From: Phycisphaeraceae bacterium
Lineage (GTDB): Bacteria > Planctomycetota > Phycisphaerae > Phycisphaerales > UBA1924
DNA: 64,000 nt
Reading direction: 5' to 3'
NCBI GenBank assembly: GCA_019636615.1
Contig: JAHBXF010000001.1
Coordinates: 930,001 to 994,000, forward strand
Part shown: positions 36,134-46,123 of the stretch, piece by piece
Numbering within the stretch: position 1 is the first letter of the stretch
How the letters are laid out: the number at the start of each line of letters is the position of its first letter
Notes under the pieces: model-generated
Database searches by the model: none
Told to the model about the DNA's origin: nothing
The model's input: the letters and a program-made list of their open reading frames with translations, nothing else
Made by a program: the position numbers and the translations under genes

Positions 36134-36174
36134 GAGGCACGCCCCGCATCATCCGGGGCGTGCCTCTTGTGTTT
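36134..36174. terminator. bidirectional terminator between tkt and recA
   Basis: Perfect 13-bp stem GAGGCACGCCCCG/CGGGGCGTGCCTC with a 7-base loop. TTGTGTTT follows for the rightward transcript; AACGAAAACGA on the other side gives a T-rich tail for the leftward transcript. Confidence 0.85.
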
Positions 36175-36208
36175 CGTGCCCGCGGGACCGCCGCACCCCG
36201 GCGGCGGA

Positions 36209-37462
<1,254 letters not shown>

Positions 37463-37595
37463 GGGGTCGGCTCCTGGTCCTTGCCCGAGTGCCGCCGCCG
37501 GAACGGAAGCATGCCCGGGCCTACTCGCCGCGGTGTGTGCCGCGGGTGGAACCCCCACCCGTCAGAGCACCATCAGGGACGGCGGCGAACGCGCT

Positions 37596-37638
37596 CCTGA
37601 CTTGCTGTCAGGATACCGAAGACCGAATATGCAGTCAA
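37596..37638 (-). promoter_or_regulatory. recA promoter with overlapping palindrome
   Basis: On the minus strand TTGACT (37638-37633), a 17-base spacer and TATCCT (37615-37610) form a good sigma-70-type promoter. A palindrome CCTGAC-N5-GTCAGG (37596-37612) overlaps the end of the -10 and the expected start site, about 130 bases before the recA ATG. It is a candidate operator for an SOS-type repressor, but its owner is unknown. Confidence 0.6.
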
Positions 37639-37779
37639 GAGTTCGAGCGGGATTCCGAAAACATTGTTTCTAAAGCCCTGAAACACATGATATTGCGTTT
37701 TTTACGCCCCGCCGTCATTTCACTCTTCACCCACACAAAATACGATTGTCTGTTAGGGTGTTGCGGCCCGTCCGTGCCT

Positions 37780-38214
37780 CTACGTGGTCTGCGCGGCCGT
37801 GGAAACGGGCTTGATCACCCCCAGTGCCGTCGCAAGTTGGCGGGTGTCCGCATATTGCTGGAAGCGCACCACCTTCCCGCCGGCGAGCCGCCACACGTGC
37901 GCCGCCTGCGTTCGCTGCGCGTGCCCCGTGGCTTTGGCGGTGCCCAGATAGCGGCCCAGCATCACCACCGTCTCGCCGGCATCAAGCAGTTCTTCAACCT
38001 GAACAGCGAAGCCATCCCACTCAGAGGCGCACCGGGCAAAGACGCCGCGCAGCACGGCCTCGGGCCCGATGTACGGATTACCGTCGGCCCAGGGGTTGCC
38101 CTCGGCCTCGTTCCACACCACATCCGGGCTCAGAGCGCCGAGCACGGCGGCCACATCGCCGCGAGAAAAGGCGTCATAGAGGCTTCTCACTAGGGCAATA
38201 TTCGTGGTTGTCAT
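37780..38214 (-). CDS. SnoaL/NTF2-like protein
   Basis: A 144-residue single-domain protein with the NTF2-like cone fold: NIALVRSLYDAFSRGDVAAVLGALSPDVVWNE (helices and first strands), PYIGPEAVLRGVFARCASEWDGF, and TQAAHVWRLAGGKVVRFQQYADTRQL at the end. Such proteins are ligand-binding or small hydrolases/isomerases; the ligand is not predictable. It reads leftward, diverging from clpC and sharing direction with recA. No signal peptide. Confidence 0.8.
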   Translation of the reverse strand: MTTTNIALVRSLYDAFSRGDVAAVLGALSPDVVWNEAEGNPWADGNPYIGPEAVLRGVFARCASEWDGFAVQVEELLDAGETVVMLGRYLGTAKATGHAQRTQAAHVWRLAGGKVVRFQQYADTRQLATALGVIKPVSTAAQTT

Positions 38215-38645
38215 GCCCGCACTCTATGGCCGCGCATCCACCATCGCGCGGCCTGCCAACCAGGCAGGCCAGAAGGGGGCCGGGCCACCGCGCGTGCCCA
38301 CCCGGGGCGCGGGCAAGCCCCGCCCCCTGGCGGTCAAACCCGCGAAATAGGGGATCGCAAAGGGGAATTTGGACCGAAAAGCGCCTTGGCGGCCTCGAAG
38401 GGGGCACGAAGAGCAATCGGCACGCCGCTCGCAGCCGATATGCACAGGCCCCCCCGCCGCATCGCCCCTGGGCGCGGCAGCGGCGGGAACCGACGGGTTT
38501 GTCCTTTTGTTTGTTCCGGCGCGACCCCAGACGGGTCCGGGAACGAATACATTGGGGACGTGCGGACGGCCGCGCGTGAGACAGCGACGGAAACGGCGGA
38601 GAGGTTCGGCAGTCCGAAGTTCGGCAGCAGCAGGGAGTGTCAGCG
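38215..38645. other. intergenic region upstream of clpC
   Basis: About 430 bases between the divergent SnoaL-like and clpC genes. A T-rich patch (TTTGTCCTTTTGTTTGTTCC, about 38499-38518) may belong to the clpC promoter. I find no CIRCE or CtsR-type repeat and no gene. AGGGAG precedes the clpC ATG. Confidence 0.4.
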
Positions 38646-41216
38646 ATGTTTGAACGCTTCACAGATCGTGCCCGCAAGGTGATGGCCCTGGCGAACCAGG
38701 AGGCGCAGCGCCTGAACCACGAATACATCGGCACCGAGCACATCCTGCTGGGGCTGGTGAAAGAGGGCTCGGGGGTTGGCGCCAACGTGCTCAAGAACCT
38801 TGATGTCGACCTCCGCCGCGTGCGGATGGAGGTCGAGAAACTCGTCAAGGCCGGGCCCGAGATGGTGACGATGGGCAAACTGCCCCAGACGCCGCGCGCC
38901 AAGAAGGTGATCGAATACGCCATCGAGGAAGCGCGCAACCTGAACCACAACTACGTGGGCACCGAGCACCTTCTGCTGGGCCTCCTGCGCGAGCACGACG
39001 GCGTGGCGGCGCAGGTGCTGATGAACCTTGGGCTGAAACTCGACGAGGTGCGCGAAGAGGTGCTGGGCCTGCTGGGCGCCGGCAACGAGAACGCCGAGAG
39101 CGGCGAGACCTCTGCCTCCGCGGCGGGCGCGCCCGGCGCGGGCGCTTCGCCCACCGGCGGCAAGACCAAGAGCAAGACGCCCGCGCTCGATTCCTTCGGG
39201 CGCGACCTCACCGAACTGGCCCGCGAAGCGCAGTTAGACCCCGTGATCGGGCGCGCCAACGAAATCGAACGCCTCACGCAGGTGCTCTGCCGCCGCACGA
39301 AGAACAACCCCGTGCTGCTGGGCGAGGCGGGCGTGGGCAAAACGGCCATCGTCGAGGGCCTGGCCCAGCGCATCATCAGCGGCGACGTGCCCGAGATTCT
39401 GGCCGAGAAGCGGCTGGTGGTGCTCGACCTGGCGATGATGGTGGCCGGCACCAAGTACCGCGGCCAGTTCGAGGAACGCATCAAGGCCGTGATGAACGAG
39501 GTGCGCCGCGCCAAGAACGTGGTGCTCTTCATCGACGAACTGCACACCCTCGTGGGCGCCGGCGGCGCCGAGGGCGCCATCGACGCCAGCAACGTGCTCA
39601 AGCCCGCGCTGGCGCGCGGCGAGATCCAGTGCATCGGCGCCACCACCTTCGACGAGTACCGCAAGTACATCGAGAAAGACGCCGCGCTGGCCAGGCGCTT
39701 CCAGGCCATCACCGTCGATCCGCCCAACGACGAGCAGACCGTGGAGATCATCAAGGGCCTGCGCGACCGCTACGAGCAGCACCACCGGGTGCAGATCACC
39801 GACGCGGCGATCAAGGCCGCGGTGGAACTCTCGGGCCGCTACATCACCGGGCGCGTGCAGCCGGACAAGTCGATCGACGTGATCGACGAGGCGGGCGCGC
39901 GCGTCCGCCTCAAGAGCATGACCAAGCCGCCCAACCTCGCCGAGATCGAGGGCGAGATCGAGCGCCTGAGCGTGGAGAAGGACGAGGCCGTGAAGGCCGC
40001 GGACTATGAACGCGCCGCGGAACTTCGCGACAAGGCCGAGCAGATCCGCAAGAAGAAGGAAGAGATCCAGCGCACCTGGCGCACCCGCGCCCAGGAGGCC
40101 GACGGCGTGGTGGACGAAGAGGTGGTGGCCGAGGTCGTCAGCAAGATGACCGGCGTGCCCCTCAAGCGTCTGGAGAAGGACGAGGCCGCGCGCCTGCTGA
40201 AACTCGAAGAAGAACTGCACAAGAAGGTCATCAGCCAGGAAGAGGCGATCAAGGCCATCTCCAAGGCCATCCGAAGGGCCCGCGCGGGCCTCAAAGACCC
40301 CAAGCGCCCGATGGGCTCGTTCATCTTCGTGGGGCCCAGCGGCGTGGGCAAAACGCTGCTGAGCAAGGCGCTCGCCGAGTTCATGTTCGGCGACGAGGAA
40401 GCGCTGATCCACCTCGACATGAGCGAGTACATGGAGAAGCACAACGTCAGCCGCCTCATCGGCGCTCCCCCCGGCTACGTGGGCTACGAAGAGGGCGGGC
40501 AGTTGACCGAGCGCATCCGCCGCCGCCCCTACTCGGTGATCCTCCTCGACGAGGTCGAGAAGGCCCACCCCGACGTCTTCAACATGCTCCTGCAGATCAT
40601 GGAAGAGGGCCGGCTCACCGACTCCTTCGGACGCAACGTCGACTTCCGCAACACCGTGCTCATCATGACGAGCAACCTGGGCGCCGACCTCATCAAGGGC
40701 GGCGGGGGCTTCGGTTTCGCCAAGCGCACCGAGGCGGCCGACTATGACAACATCAAGGTCGTGCTGATGAAGGAGATCGAGCGGTTCTTCCGCCCCGAGT
40801 TCATCAACCGCCTCGACGACGTCATCGTCTTCCGCCCGCTCAACCGCGACGACCTCACCCGCATCGTCGAATACGAGGTGGCCAAGGTCTCCAAGCGGCT
40901 CGCCGCGCAGGGCTACACCCTCGAACTCGACCCGCTCGCCAAGGAGTTCCTCATCGACAAGGGGTACAACCCCGAGTACGGCGCCCGCCCGCTGCGCCGC
41001 TCGATCGGCACCTACGTCGAAGACCCGATGTCCGAGATGCTCCTCTCCGGCGGGTTCGAGGCCCCGTGCATCATCAAGGTCACGCGGCGCAACGGGCCCG
41101 ACGGCAAGCCCGAAGAGCACCTCTTCTTCGACTCGGTCCCCACGCCGCGCCCCGAGTCAGAGAAGCCCGGCAACGGCGACTCGGGCGCCAAAGAAGCCGC
41201 GACCTCCTCCACCTGA
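38646..41216 (+). CDS. clpC: ClpC ATPase subunit of Clp protease
   Basis: An 856-residue AAA+ unfoldase. The double Clp-N domain ([20 protein letters not shown]; two ...[15 protein letters not shown] repeats) is followed by NBD1 ([30 protein letters not shown]), then the short middle domain with the UVR-like helix [23 protein letters not shown], and NBD2 ([14 protein letters not shown], Walker [12 protein letters not shown]). The C-terminal D2-small domain ends in a Pro/Glu-rich tail. In the family, ClpC with ClpP degrades proteins marked by McsB; McsAB occurs 6 kb away. The ATG at 38646 has AGGGAG upstream. A strong terminator follows. Confidence 0.95.
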   Translation: MFERFTDRARKVMALANQEAQRLNHEYIGTEHILLGLVKEGSGVGANVLKNLDVDLRRVRMEVEKLVKAGPEMVTMGKLPQTPRAKKVIEYAIEEARNLNHNYVGTEHLLLGLLREHDGVAAQVLMNLGLKLDEVREEVLGLLGAGNENAESGETSASAAGAPGAGASPTGGKTKSKTPALDSFGRDLTELAREAQLDPVIGRANEIERLTQVLCRRTKNNPVLLGEAGVGKTAIVEGLAQRIISGDVPEILAEKRLVVLDLAMMVAGTKYRGQFEERIKAVMNEVRRAKNVVLFIDELHTLVGAGGAEGAIDASNVLKPALARGEIQCIGATTFDEYRKYIEKDAALARRFQAITVDPPNDEQTVEIIKGLRDRYEQHHRVQITDAAIKAAVELSGRYITGRVQPDKSIDVIDEAGARVRLKSMTKPPNLAEIEGEIERLSVEKDEAVKAADYERAAELRDKAEQIRKKKEEIQRTWRTRAQEADGVVDEEVVAEVVSKMTGVPLKRLEKDEAARLLKLEEELHKKVISQEEAIKAISKAIRRARAGLKDPKRPMGSFIFVGPSGVGKTLLSKALAEFMFGDEEALIHLDMSEYMEKHNVSRLIGAPPGYVGYEEGGQLTERIRRRPYSVILLDEVEKAHPDVFNMLLQIMEEGRLTDSFGRNVDFRNTVLIMTSNLGADLIKGGGGFGFAKRTEAADYDNIKVVLMKEIERFFRPEFINRLDDVIVFRPLNRDDLTRIVEYEVAKVSKRLAAQGYTLELDPLAKEFLIDKGYNPEYGARPLRRSIGTYVEDPMSEMLLSGGFEAPCIIKVTRRNGPDGKPEEHLFFDSVPTPRPESEKPGNGDSGAKEAATSST

Positions 41217-41251
41217 CCCCCTCGCGTCTTCAACCGTGAACCCCGCTTCAA

Positions 41252-41276
41252 CCCCGCCGCCCCCGGCGGGGTTTTT
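41252..41276 (+). terminator. clpC terminator
   Basis: Stem CCCCGCCG/CGGCGGGG with a 4-base loop, followed by TTTTT. Classic intrinsic terminator 35 bases after the clpC stop. Confidence 0.9.
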
Positions 41277-41302
41277 CGTGCGCGCCACGCCGGCTCGCAC
41301 CC

Positions 41303-41337
41303 AAAGAAACACCCCCCGGCGCAGGGCCGGGGGGTGT
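41303..41337 (-). terminator. terminator of the P-domain PEP-CTERM gene
   Basis: Stem ACACCCCCCGGC/GCCGGGGGGTGT with a 5-base loop; on the minus strand it ends in TTTCTTT. The same stem sequence terminates the gene at 42724-43680. Confidence 0.85.
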
Positions 41338-41411
41338 CGTCGTGCAGATCAGTGTGTTCAGAGCCCGCCCAAAGTGACAGCCGTCAGCGGGCGCTGATCA
41401 CGCGTGAACGT

Positions 41412-41990
41412 TCAGGCGCGGCGGCGACGGGCCGCGACCAAGCCACCCATGCCCAGGAGGGCGAGAGCGCCGGGGGTGGGAACCGTGTAGTGGATCGTGA
41501 AGTTGCCAACTGCTCCGCCGTCACCGCCGATGGCGTCGATGACTTCAACCGTCCAGCCGCCTGCGGAGTAACTTCCGCCCGACCACGTGTGGGCGTTGTA
41601 CGTGCCGGTCGGGGAGGCCGGCGCGATCCACTGCGTGGGGCCAGCCTGGATGAATGTGTACAGTGCGATATTGGCCAACGCGCCGCTGCCGGCAACGAGG
41701 CCCAGATCAAAGTTGCCCGTGCCCGAAGTGGAGGCCGAGCGGTCCATGGGCCTGTAATCCGCGCCGTCAGGCCCGGTGATGAGGATCCGAAGATCGTTTC
41801 CCCAGGTGTGGGCCAGTTCAAACTCGATGCGGTCAATGCTGACGACGTTGGGCAGCACGAAGTTATGCACACCCGTGCCGCCGGTCCCGGGGCTCGCTGG
41901 CCACGAAACATTGAAGTTGTGTGAGTACGAATCAGCCGCGGCCGCCGAAGCCAAGCCGGCCACCGCAACGATCAAAAGCGTCTTCTTCAT
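41412..41990 (-). CDS. exported PEP-CTERM-like protein with P-domain fold
   Basis: A 192-residue protein with a signal peptide (MKKTLLIVAVAGLASAAAA). The central domain resembles the proprotein-convertase P domain, a jelly-roll: VSIDRIEFELAHTWGNDLRILITGPDG, then SYSAGGWTVEVIDAIGGDGGAVGNFTIHYTV. The C-terminal sorting tail has VPTPGALALLGMGGLVAARR and Arg residues. The tail is the exosortase-type PEP-CTERM variant of Phycisphaerae, processed at the membrane so the protein is attached or released outside. The start is the ATG at 41990, with AAAGGAG upstream. Its last codons and 3' end are nearly identical to those of the 42724 gene. Confidence 0.85.
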   Translation of the reverse strand: MKKTLLIVAVAGLASAAAADSYSHNFNVSWPASPGTGGTGVHNFVLPNVVSIDRIEFELAHTWGNDLRILITGPDGADYRPMDRSASTSGTGNFDLGLVAGSGALANIALYTFIQAGPTQWIAPASPTGTYNAHTWSGGSYSAGGWTVEVIDAIGGDGGAVGNFTIHYTVPTPGALALLGMGGLVAARRRRA

Positions 41991-42099
41991 GTCTTGTCTC
42001 TCCTTTGGGGTCTTTCTCGCCTCGGACAAAGCGACAGCCGTTCCGGGCCCGACACGGGCCACGGAGTACATCTCTGGCACACCACCGAGGCCGGCAGGC

Positions 42100-42191
42100 C
42101 AGAGTCAGACGTTCTGCGGCGTGGGAAAGTCTCTCTACGCTCCCATACGCAGCCTGTACCCGAATCTAGCGAAAGTGCCGGGCAAGTGCAA
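42100..42191 (-). promoter_or_regulatory. promoter and leader start of the P-domain PEP-CTERM gene
   Basis: On the minus strand TTGCAC (42191-42186), 17 bases, TAGATT (42168-42163). About 20 bases downstream lies GGAG(CGTA)GAGAGAC, similar to the GGAGTTTGAGAGAGAC of the leaders at 42490 and 43958, followed by GACTCTGG where those have AAACTCTGG. The 5' untranslated region is about 165 bases. The resemblance is weaker than between the other two. Confidence 0.5.
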
Positions 42192-42420
42192 CCGTCTTGT
42201 GGCGATTTTGTGCACCTTTCAGCCATTTCACGAGATCTGGTACGTTATGCTGCCGTACAAATACCGAACAGACTGACGGGCATCGAGGGCGCGAAACACA
42301 CAGCCGCATCCCAGGTAGTTTCATTGGTGCCATTGCGCAAAGACTCGACGGAACCCCGTTGTTATTAGACGTTGAAAAGACTGATTGGGTGATTGATCCC
42401 AGCAAGATCGCCTTTTGCTG

Positions 42421-42449
42421 TTGACAAAGTCTGAAGAGTCGGTCACAAT
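42421..42449 (+). promoter_or_regulatory. promoter of the 42724 PEP-CTERM gene
   Basis: TTGACA (42421-42426), a 17-base spacer and CACAAT (42444-42449). The promoter at 43890 has the same two hexamers and the same spacing. The expected start is near 42456, leaving a leader of about 270 bases. Confidence 0.75.
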
Positions 42450-42455
42450 GTGCCT

Positions 42456-42723
42456 TGAGAGGTATGGCCTCATGCCTCACACAAGGGCAGGAGTTTGAGA
42501 GAGACCGTCGCAACCCTTTTTTCCGCAAAGGGTTCGGCGTAAGCACTTCGGGTGCTGCAAACTCTGGACATCTCGGGTGGTTTTCTCATGGGTGGCGCCT
42601 TGCCATTCATGGCTCCCCGTGTCCGCGCCTGTGCGTGTGGGGGCTGACGCAGCGTGTGCGTCGGGCATGAGGTGGGCACGTGCTGTTCGGCGCTCGCCGC
42701 AGCCTGTGAAAGAGAGACAAGAT
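42456..42723 (+). promoter_or_regulatory. conserved structured 5' leader (copy A)
   Basis: Elements in order: a hairpin GAGGTATG/CATGCCTC (about 42459-42478); GGAGTTTGAGAGAGACCG (42490-42507); a hairpin AACCCTTT/AAAGGGTT (42512-42534) with TCCGC in its loop; a hairpin AGCAC/GTGCT (42542-42556); and CAAACTC (42558-42564), which can pair with GAGTTTG to close a multi-branched structure of 74 bases. Further down come TTCGGCGC and the ribosome-site region AGAGAGACAAGAT. Nearly all elements recur in copy B at 43925-44188. It matches no riboswitch I know. Confidence 0.6.
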
Positions 42724-43680
42724 ATGAAGAAGATCGCACTTTTGGCCCTCGTCAGCGTTGCCGGCACCGCCGTTGCCAGCGAAATCATCCCCGGTTCGCT
42801 CCTGGGCAGCGCCACCTTCACCAACAAGAACTCGATCGACGCCGTGGGCGCGGCGACGAACGACCGCGACAGCGCGTTCATCTCCCCGGGCGGCACCGTC
42901 GCCTCGATCCGCGCCTTCGGCTCACTCACCAAGGTGAACTCGGCCACCTTCGCCAGCGAGGCCCGCGTGCGCTTCAGCGCCGGCACCGGCAACACCTTCC
43001 CCAACCTTGACTTCCAGGCCACCACCGTCACCTCGTACACCGGCACCATCGCCGTTGACCGCACCGTCAACGTCACCCCCTTCACCCTCACCAACGGTGG
43101 TCAGGTGAACTTCGAATGGTTCGAGTCCTTCCAGGACGGCCCCGCCGGCCTGCCCGAGAGCACGTGGGACAGCATCACGTACGAGTTCCGCAGCGCGGCC
43201 CAGATCATCAACGGTAACTTCAACTTGGGCGCCATCGGCTTCAACCAGCCCGGCACCCACAGCGGCAGCCACGTTGCCGGCGGCCTTGACTTCTTCACCT
43301 TCTCCATCCCCGCCGTGACCAACCCCGGCCAAAGCCTCAACATCCGCATGACCGCCGGCCTCACCGGCACCAGCATGACGGACACCGAAATCGCCCTCTA
43401 CGACGGCAACGGCAACCTGGTCGCGTTCAACGACGACTTCGGCGGCCTGGGCCTCTTCAGCGGCCTGGACTTCTCCGACAGCAACCCCCTCGCCGCGGGC
43501 AACTACACCCTCGTCACCGGCGGCTTCAACACCGTCTTCCCCGCCACCCTCAGCGGCACCTTCACCCCCGGCACCAACGCCGGCACCTACGAACTCGACA
43601 TCCGCTACGTGCCCACCCCCGGCGCGCTCGCCCTCCTGGGCATGGGCGGCCTGGTCGCGGCCCGTCGCCGTCGCGCCTGA
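42724..43680 (+). CDS. exported PEP-CTERM-like protein, DVUA0089-like
   Basis: A 318-residue secreted protein. The signal peptide is MKKIALLALVSVAGTAVA. The N-terminal domain is beta-rich (TFTNKNSIDAVGAATNDRD ...). The second domain (about residues 160-290) has a bacterial pre-peptidase/DVUA0089-like look: GGLDFFTFSIPAVTNPGQSLNIRMTAGL, DTEIALYDGNGNLVAFNDDFGG, PLAAGNYTLVTGGF. The C-terminal tail is VPTPGALALLGMGGLVAARR plus Arg-rich end, an exosortase-type sorting signal. It probably is displayed or released outside the cell. It has a long structured leader and a terminator shared with the gene at 41412-41990. Confidence 0.85.
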   Translation: MKKIALLALVSVAGTAVASEIIPGSLLGSATFTNKNSIDAVGAATNDRDSAFISPGGTVASIRAFGSLTKVNSATFASEARVRFSAGTGNTFPNLDFQATTVTSYTGTIAVDRTVNVTPFTLTNGGQVNFEWFESFQDGPAGLPESTWDSITYEFRSAAQIINGNFNLGAIGFNQPGTHSGSHVAGGLDFFTFSIPAVTNPGQSLNIRMTAGLTGTSMTDTEIALYDGNGNLVAFNDDFGGLGLFSGLDFSDSNPLAAGNYTLVTGGFNTVFPATLSGTFTPGTNAGTYELDIRYVPTPGALALLGMGGLVAARRRRA

Positions 43681-43754
43681 ACCCTCACGCGTGATCTGCG
43701 CCCGTTGACAGTTGTCTCTACGGGCGGGCGCTGAACACACTGATCTGCACTCAC

Positions 43755-43790
43755 ACACCCCCCGGCCCCGCGCCGGGGGGTGTTTGCTTT
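43755..43790 (+). terminator. terminator of the 42724 PEP-CTERM gene
   Basis: Stem ACACCCCCCGGC/GCCGGGGGGTGT with a 5-base loop, followed by TTGCTTT. Identical stem to the terminator at 41303-41337. Confidence 0.85.
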
Positions 43791-43889
43791 GGCCTTGTGG
43801 TTTGGCCTCGCCGCGCCAGGCTCACGGCGTTATCGGCCAGAAACAGCGGTACGGCACGGGGAATTCCCTGCGCGCGCCCCACTTTCATA

Positions 43890-43918
43890 TTGACAAAAAA
43901 TCCACGCCCGTCCACAAT
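43890..43918 (+). promoter_or_regulatory. promoter of the 44189 PEP-CTERM gene
   Basis: TTGACA (43890-43895), 17-base spacer, CACAAT (43913-43918): the same hexamers and spacing as at 42421-42449. Confidence 0.75.
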
Positions 43919-43924
43919 AGATCA

Positions 43925-44188
43925 GCACGGGCGCGGCCTCGCGCCCGTGCGCCGGACGGAGTTTGAGAGAGACCGCTTCACACCCTTTCATCCGCAAGGG
44001 AACGAGCCTAGACGCCCCGGGCATTGCAAACTCTGGACAACGCAGACGGTCTTTCGGTGGGCGCTCTCGCGCCCCCCGGGCGGCACCTGTTTCGGCGCTG
44101 GGGTTCGGCTTGCGCCGCGTGGGCGCGAGCGGTTCGGGGGAAAGCGCCCGGCACACCGCCGACGCGGCTCTAGTAGAGAGACAAAGAC
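43925..44188 (+). promoter_or_regulatory. conserved structured 5' leader (copy B)
   Basis: A 10-bp hairpin GCACGGGCGC/GCGCCCGTGC (43925-43950), GGAGTTTGAGAGAGACCG (43958-43975), a hairpin CCCTT/AAGGG (43983-44000) with TCCGC in its loop, and CAAACTC (44027-44033), which pairs with GAGTTTG to close a 75-base domain (74 bases in copy A). Downstream GGTCTTTCGGTGGGCGC, TTTCGGCGC and AGAGAGACAAAGAC also recall copy A. The hairpin arms differ from copy A while keeping pairing, which favours RNA structure over plain sequence conservation. Confidence 0.6.
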
Positions 44189-44869
44189 ATGAAAGCGCAC
44201 CTGTTGATCGCCGCCGCCGCCTCACTCGCCGCGGCACTGCCCGCCGCGGGCGATGACTGGCTCATCAATATGACGGTGGACAACCGTTTCGACGTCTACT
44301 TCGGCACGCCCACCGCCACCAACTTCTACGCGGGCGGCGGCAACAACTGGACGGTGACCTACACCATCACCGCCACGGGGCGCGCCGCCACGGATTACCT
44401 CTACGTCGCCACCGCCTCAGACCGCGCCGTGGCGCAGGGCTTCATCGGCGAGTTCACCAACACCACCACCAACCTGACGACCGTCACCGGCGACGCCATC
44501 TGGGAAGTCTTCCCGGCCGGCGCTTATCTCACGCAACTGGGCCTGGGGCCGGGCCCGTGGCCGACCAACGTGCAGCCCACACAGGCGCAGGTTGACCTCG
44601 CCATCGCCTACGCCACCATCAACAACCTGTGGGTCACGCCGGGCAACGGCGGGATCAACGGCGTGAGCCCCTGGGGCGCACGCCCGGGCATCAGTCCCAA
44701 CGCCCGCTGGATCTGGCACAACGCCAACAACGCCCCCGATCCCACGATCGGTGGTTTCAACCACGACGAGTTCCTCGTCTTCCGCATCGCGGGCGCGGTG
44801 CCCACCCCCGGCGCGCTCGCCCTCCTGGGCATGGGCGGCCTGGTCGCGGCCCGCCGCCGCCGCGACTGA
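44189..44869 (+). CDS. exported PEP-CTERM-like protein
   Basis: A 226-residue protein with an N-terminal signal peptide (KAHLLIAAAASLAAALPAAG). The beta-rich body (DWLINMTVDNRFDVYFGTPTATNFYAGGGNNWTVTYTITATGR ...) matches no family I recognise but shares the look of Phycisphaerae PEP-CTERM proteins. The tail is VPTPGALALLGMGGLVAARR plus Arg/Asp. The nucleotide sequence of the tail is almost the same as in the 42724 gene, but the sequence after the stop differs. It has the conserved leader B. Confidence 0.85.
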   Translation: MKAHLLIAAAASLAAALPAAGDDWLINMTVDNRFDVYFGTPTATNFYAGGGNNWTVTYTITATGRAATDYLYVATASDRAVAQGFIGEFTNTTTNLTTVTGDAIWEVFPAGAYLTQLGLGPGPWPTNVQPTQAQVDLAIAYATINNLWVTPGNGGINGVSPWGARPGISPNARWIWHNANNAPDPTIGGFNHDEFLVFRIAGAVPTPGALALLGMGGLVAARRRRD

Positions 44870-44962
44870 GCAGCGTCAACCACGGCCCGCGCCACGCCGG
44901 CGCACGCCACGCGCGCCGCTGCACGGGCAACACACGACGGCGAGCACACCGATCTGATCCGT

Positions 44963-45002
44963 CAGAACCCCCCGGCCCGAGTGGTCGGGGGTTCTGCTTT
45001 TT
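44963..45002 (+). terminator. terminator of the 44189 gene
   Basis: Stem CAGAACCCCC/GGGGGTTCTG with a 14-base loop, followed by CTTTTT. It lies just upstream of the moxR-like gene. Confidence 0.85.
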
Positions 45003-45049
45003 GGCGTCGCCGCGGGATGGGCAGGGGGTGGGCCATACGCTTGATCCAT

Positions 45050-46114
45050 ATGTCAGACCACGATCAGACGCCGTTGCCGCAGGCTGTTCAAGAAGTGCAG
45101 TCAGCCTTCGCCCGCCTCAAAGAAGAGATCCGCAAGGTGATCGTGGGGCAGGAGGCGGTGGTGGATGAAATGCTCATGGCCATCTTCTGCCGCGGGCACG
45201 TGGTGGTGGTGGGCGTTCCCGGCCTGGCCAAGACGCTGCTCATCTCGACCACGGCACGCACGCTGAGCCTGGGTTTCTCGCGCATCCAGTTCACGCCCGA
45301 CCTGATGCCCAGCGACATCACGGGCACCGAGGTCATTCAGGAAGACAAGACCTCCGGCACGCGCGACCTGCGCTTCGTGAAGGGCCCGATCTTCTCGAAC
45401 GTGATCCTGGCCGACGAGATCAACCGCACGCCCCCCAAGACCCAGGCCGCGCTACTCGAAGCGATGCAGGAGCGACAGGTGACGGTGGGCGGCAAGCGCT
45501 ACGAACTGCCCGACCCGTTCTTCGTGCTGGCGACGCAGAACCCCATCGAGCAGGAGGGCACCTACCCGCTGCCCGAGGCGCAGTTAGACCGATTCATGTT
45601 CATGATCCAGATCGGCTACCCCACGGCCGAGGAAGAACTGGAGATCGTGCGTCGGCAGGCGGCGCGCGGCGGTGAAGAAATCTCGCCTGTTCTGGGCGAG
45701 GCCGACATCAAGCGCGTGCAGCACCTGGTGCGGCAGATGCCCGTGGCCGACAACGTGATCAACTACGCGCTGCGGCTGGTGCGGGCCACGCGCATCAAAG
45801 AAGAGATGGACCAGGGCCTCAAACGCCCGCAGAAGGTGCAGGACTACCTGGCCTGGGGCGCGGGGCCGCGCGCCAGCGAAAACCTGGTGCTGGCCGCCAA
45901 GGCCGCGGCCCTGCTGGCCGGCTCGCCGCACGTGACGCCCGAGCACATCCGCGCGGTGGCCAAGCCGGTGCTCCGCCACCGCCTGCTGCTGAACTTCAAC
46001 GCGGAGGCCGACCAGGTGACGAGCGACGACCTGATCGACGCGCTGCTGGCCGAGATCCCCGAAGACGGCCTCTCGGCGCGTCAGCGCCGCGAGATGGACC
46101 AGGTCCTGCGCTGA
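45050..46114 (+). CDS. MoxR-family AAA+ ATPase
   Basis: A 354-residue chaperone-like ATPase. Seen: VIVGQEAVVDEMLMAIFCRGHVVVVGVPGLAKTLL (Walker A GVPGLAKT), RIQFTPDLMPSDITG, VILADEINRTPPKTQAALLEAMQE (Walker B and sensor segment), FFVLATQNPIEQEGTYPLPEAQLDRFM, and a C-terminal lid with AVAKPVLRHRLLLNF. MoxR ATPases mature or activate other proteins, often with VWA partners. No VWA/DUF58 gene is next to it here, unlike most genomes. The ATG at 45050 lacks a ribosome-binding site and lies soon after a terminator, so the mRNA may have a very short leader. Confidence 0.92.
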   Translation: MSDHDQTPLPQAVQEVQSAFARLKEEIRKVIVGQEAVVDEMLMAIFCRGHVVVVGVPGLAKTLLISTTARTLSLGFSRIQFTPDLMPSDITGTEVIQEDKTSGTRDLRFVKGPIFSNVILADEINRTPPKTQAALLEAMQERQVTVGGKRYELPDPFFVLATQNPIEQEGTYPLPEAQLDRFMFMIQIGYPTAEEELEIVRRQAARGGEEISPVLGEADIKRVQHLVRQMPVADNVINYALRLVRATRIKEEMDQGLKRPQKVQDYLAWGAGPRASENLVLAAKAAALLAGSPHVTPEHIRAVAKPVLRHRLLLNFNAEADQVTSDDLIDALLAEIPEDGLSARQRREMDQVLR

Positions 46115-46123
46115 TCGCCCGCG

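Noticed and set aside
38215..38645. CIRCE or CtsR box upstream of clpC
   Set aside because: No inverted repeat of the CIRCE type or tandem heptamer of the CtsR type could be found.
39234..41120. 628-codon minus-strand frame opposite clpC
   Set aside because: Leu/Val/Asp-rich antisense pattern of a GC-rich gene; no ribosome-binding site or motifs.
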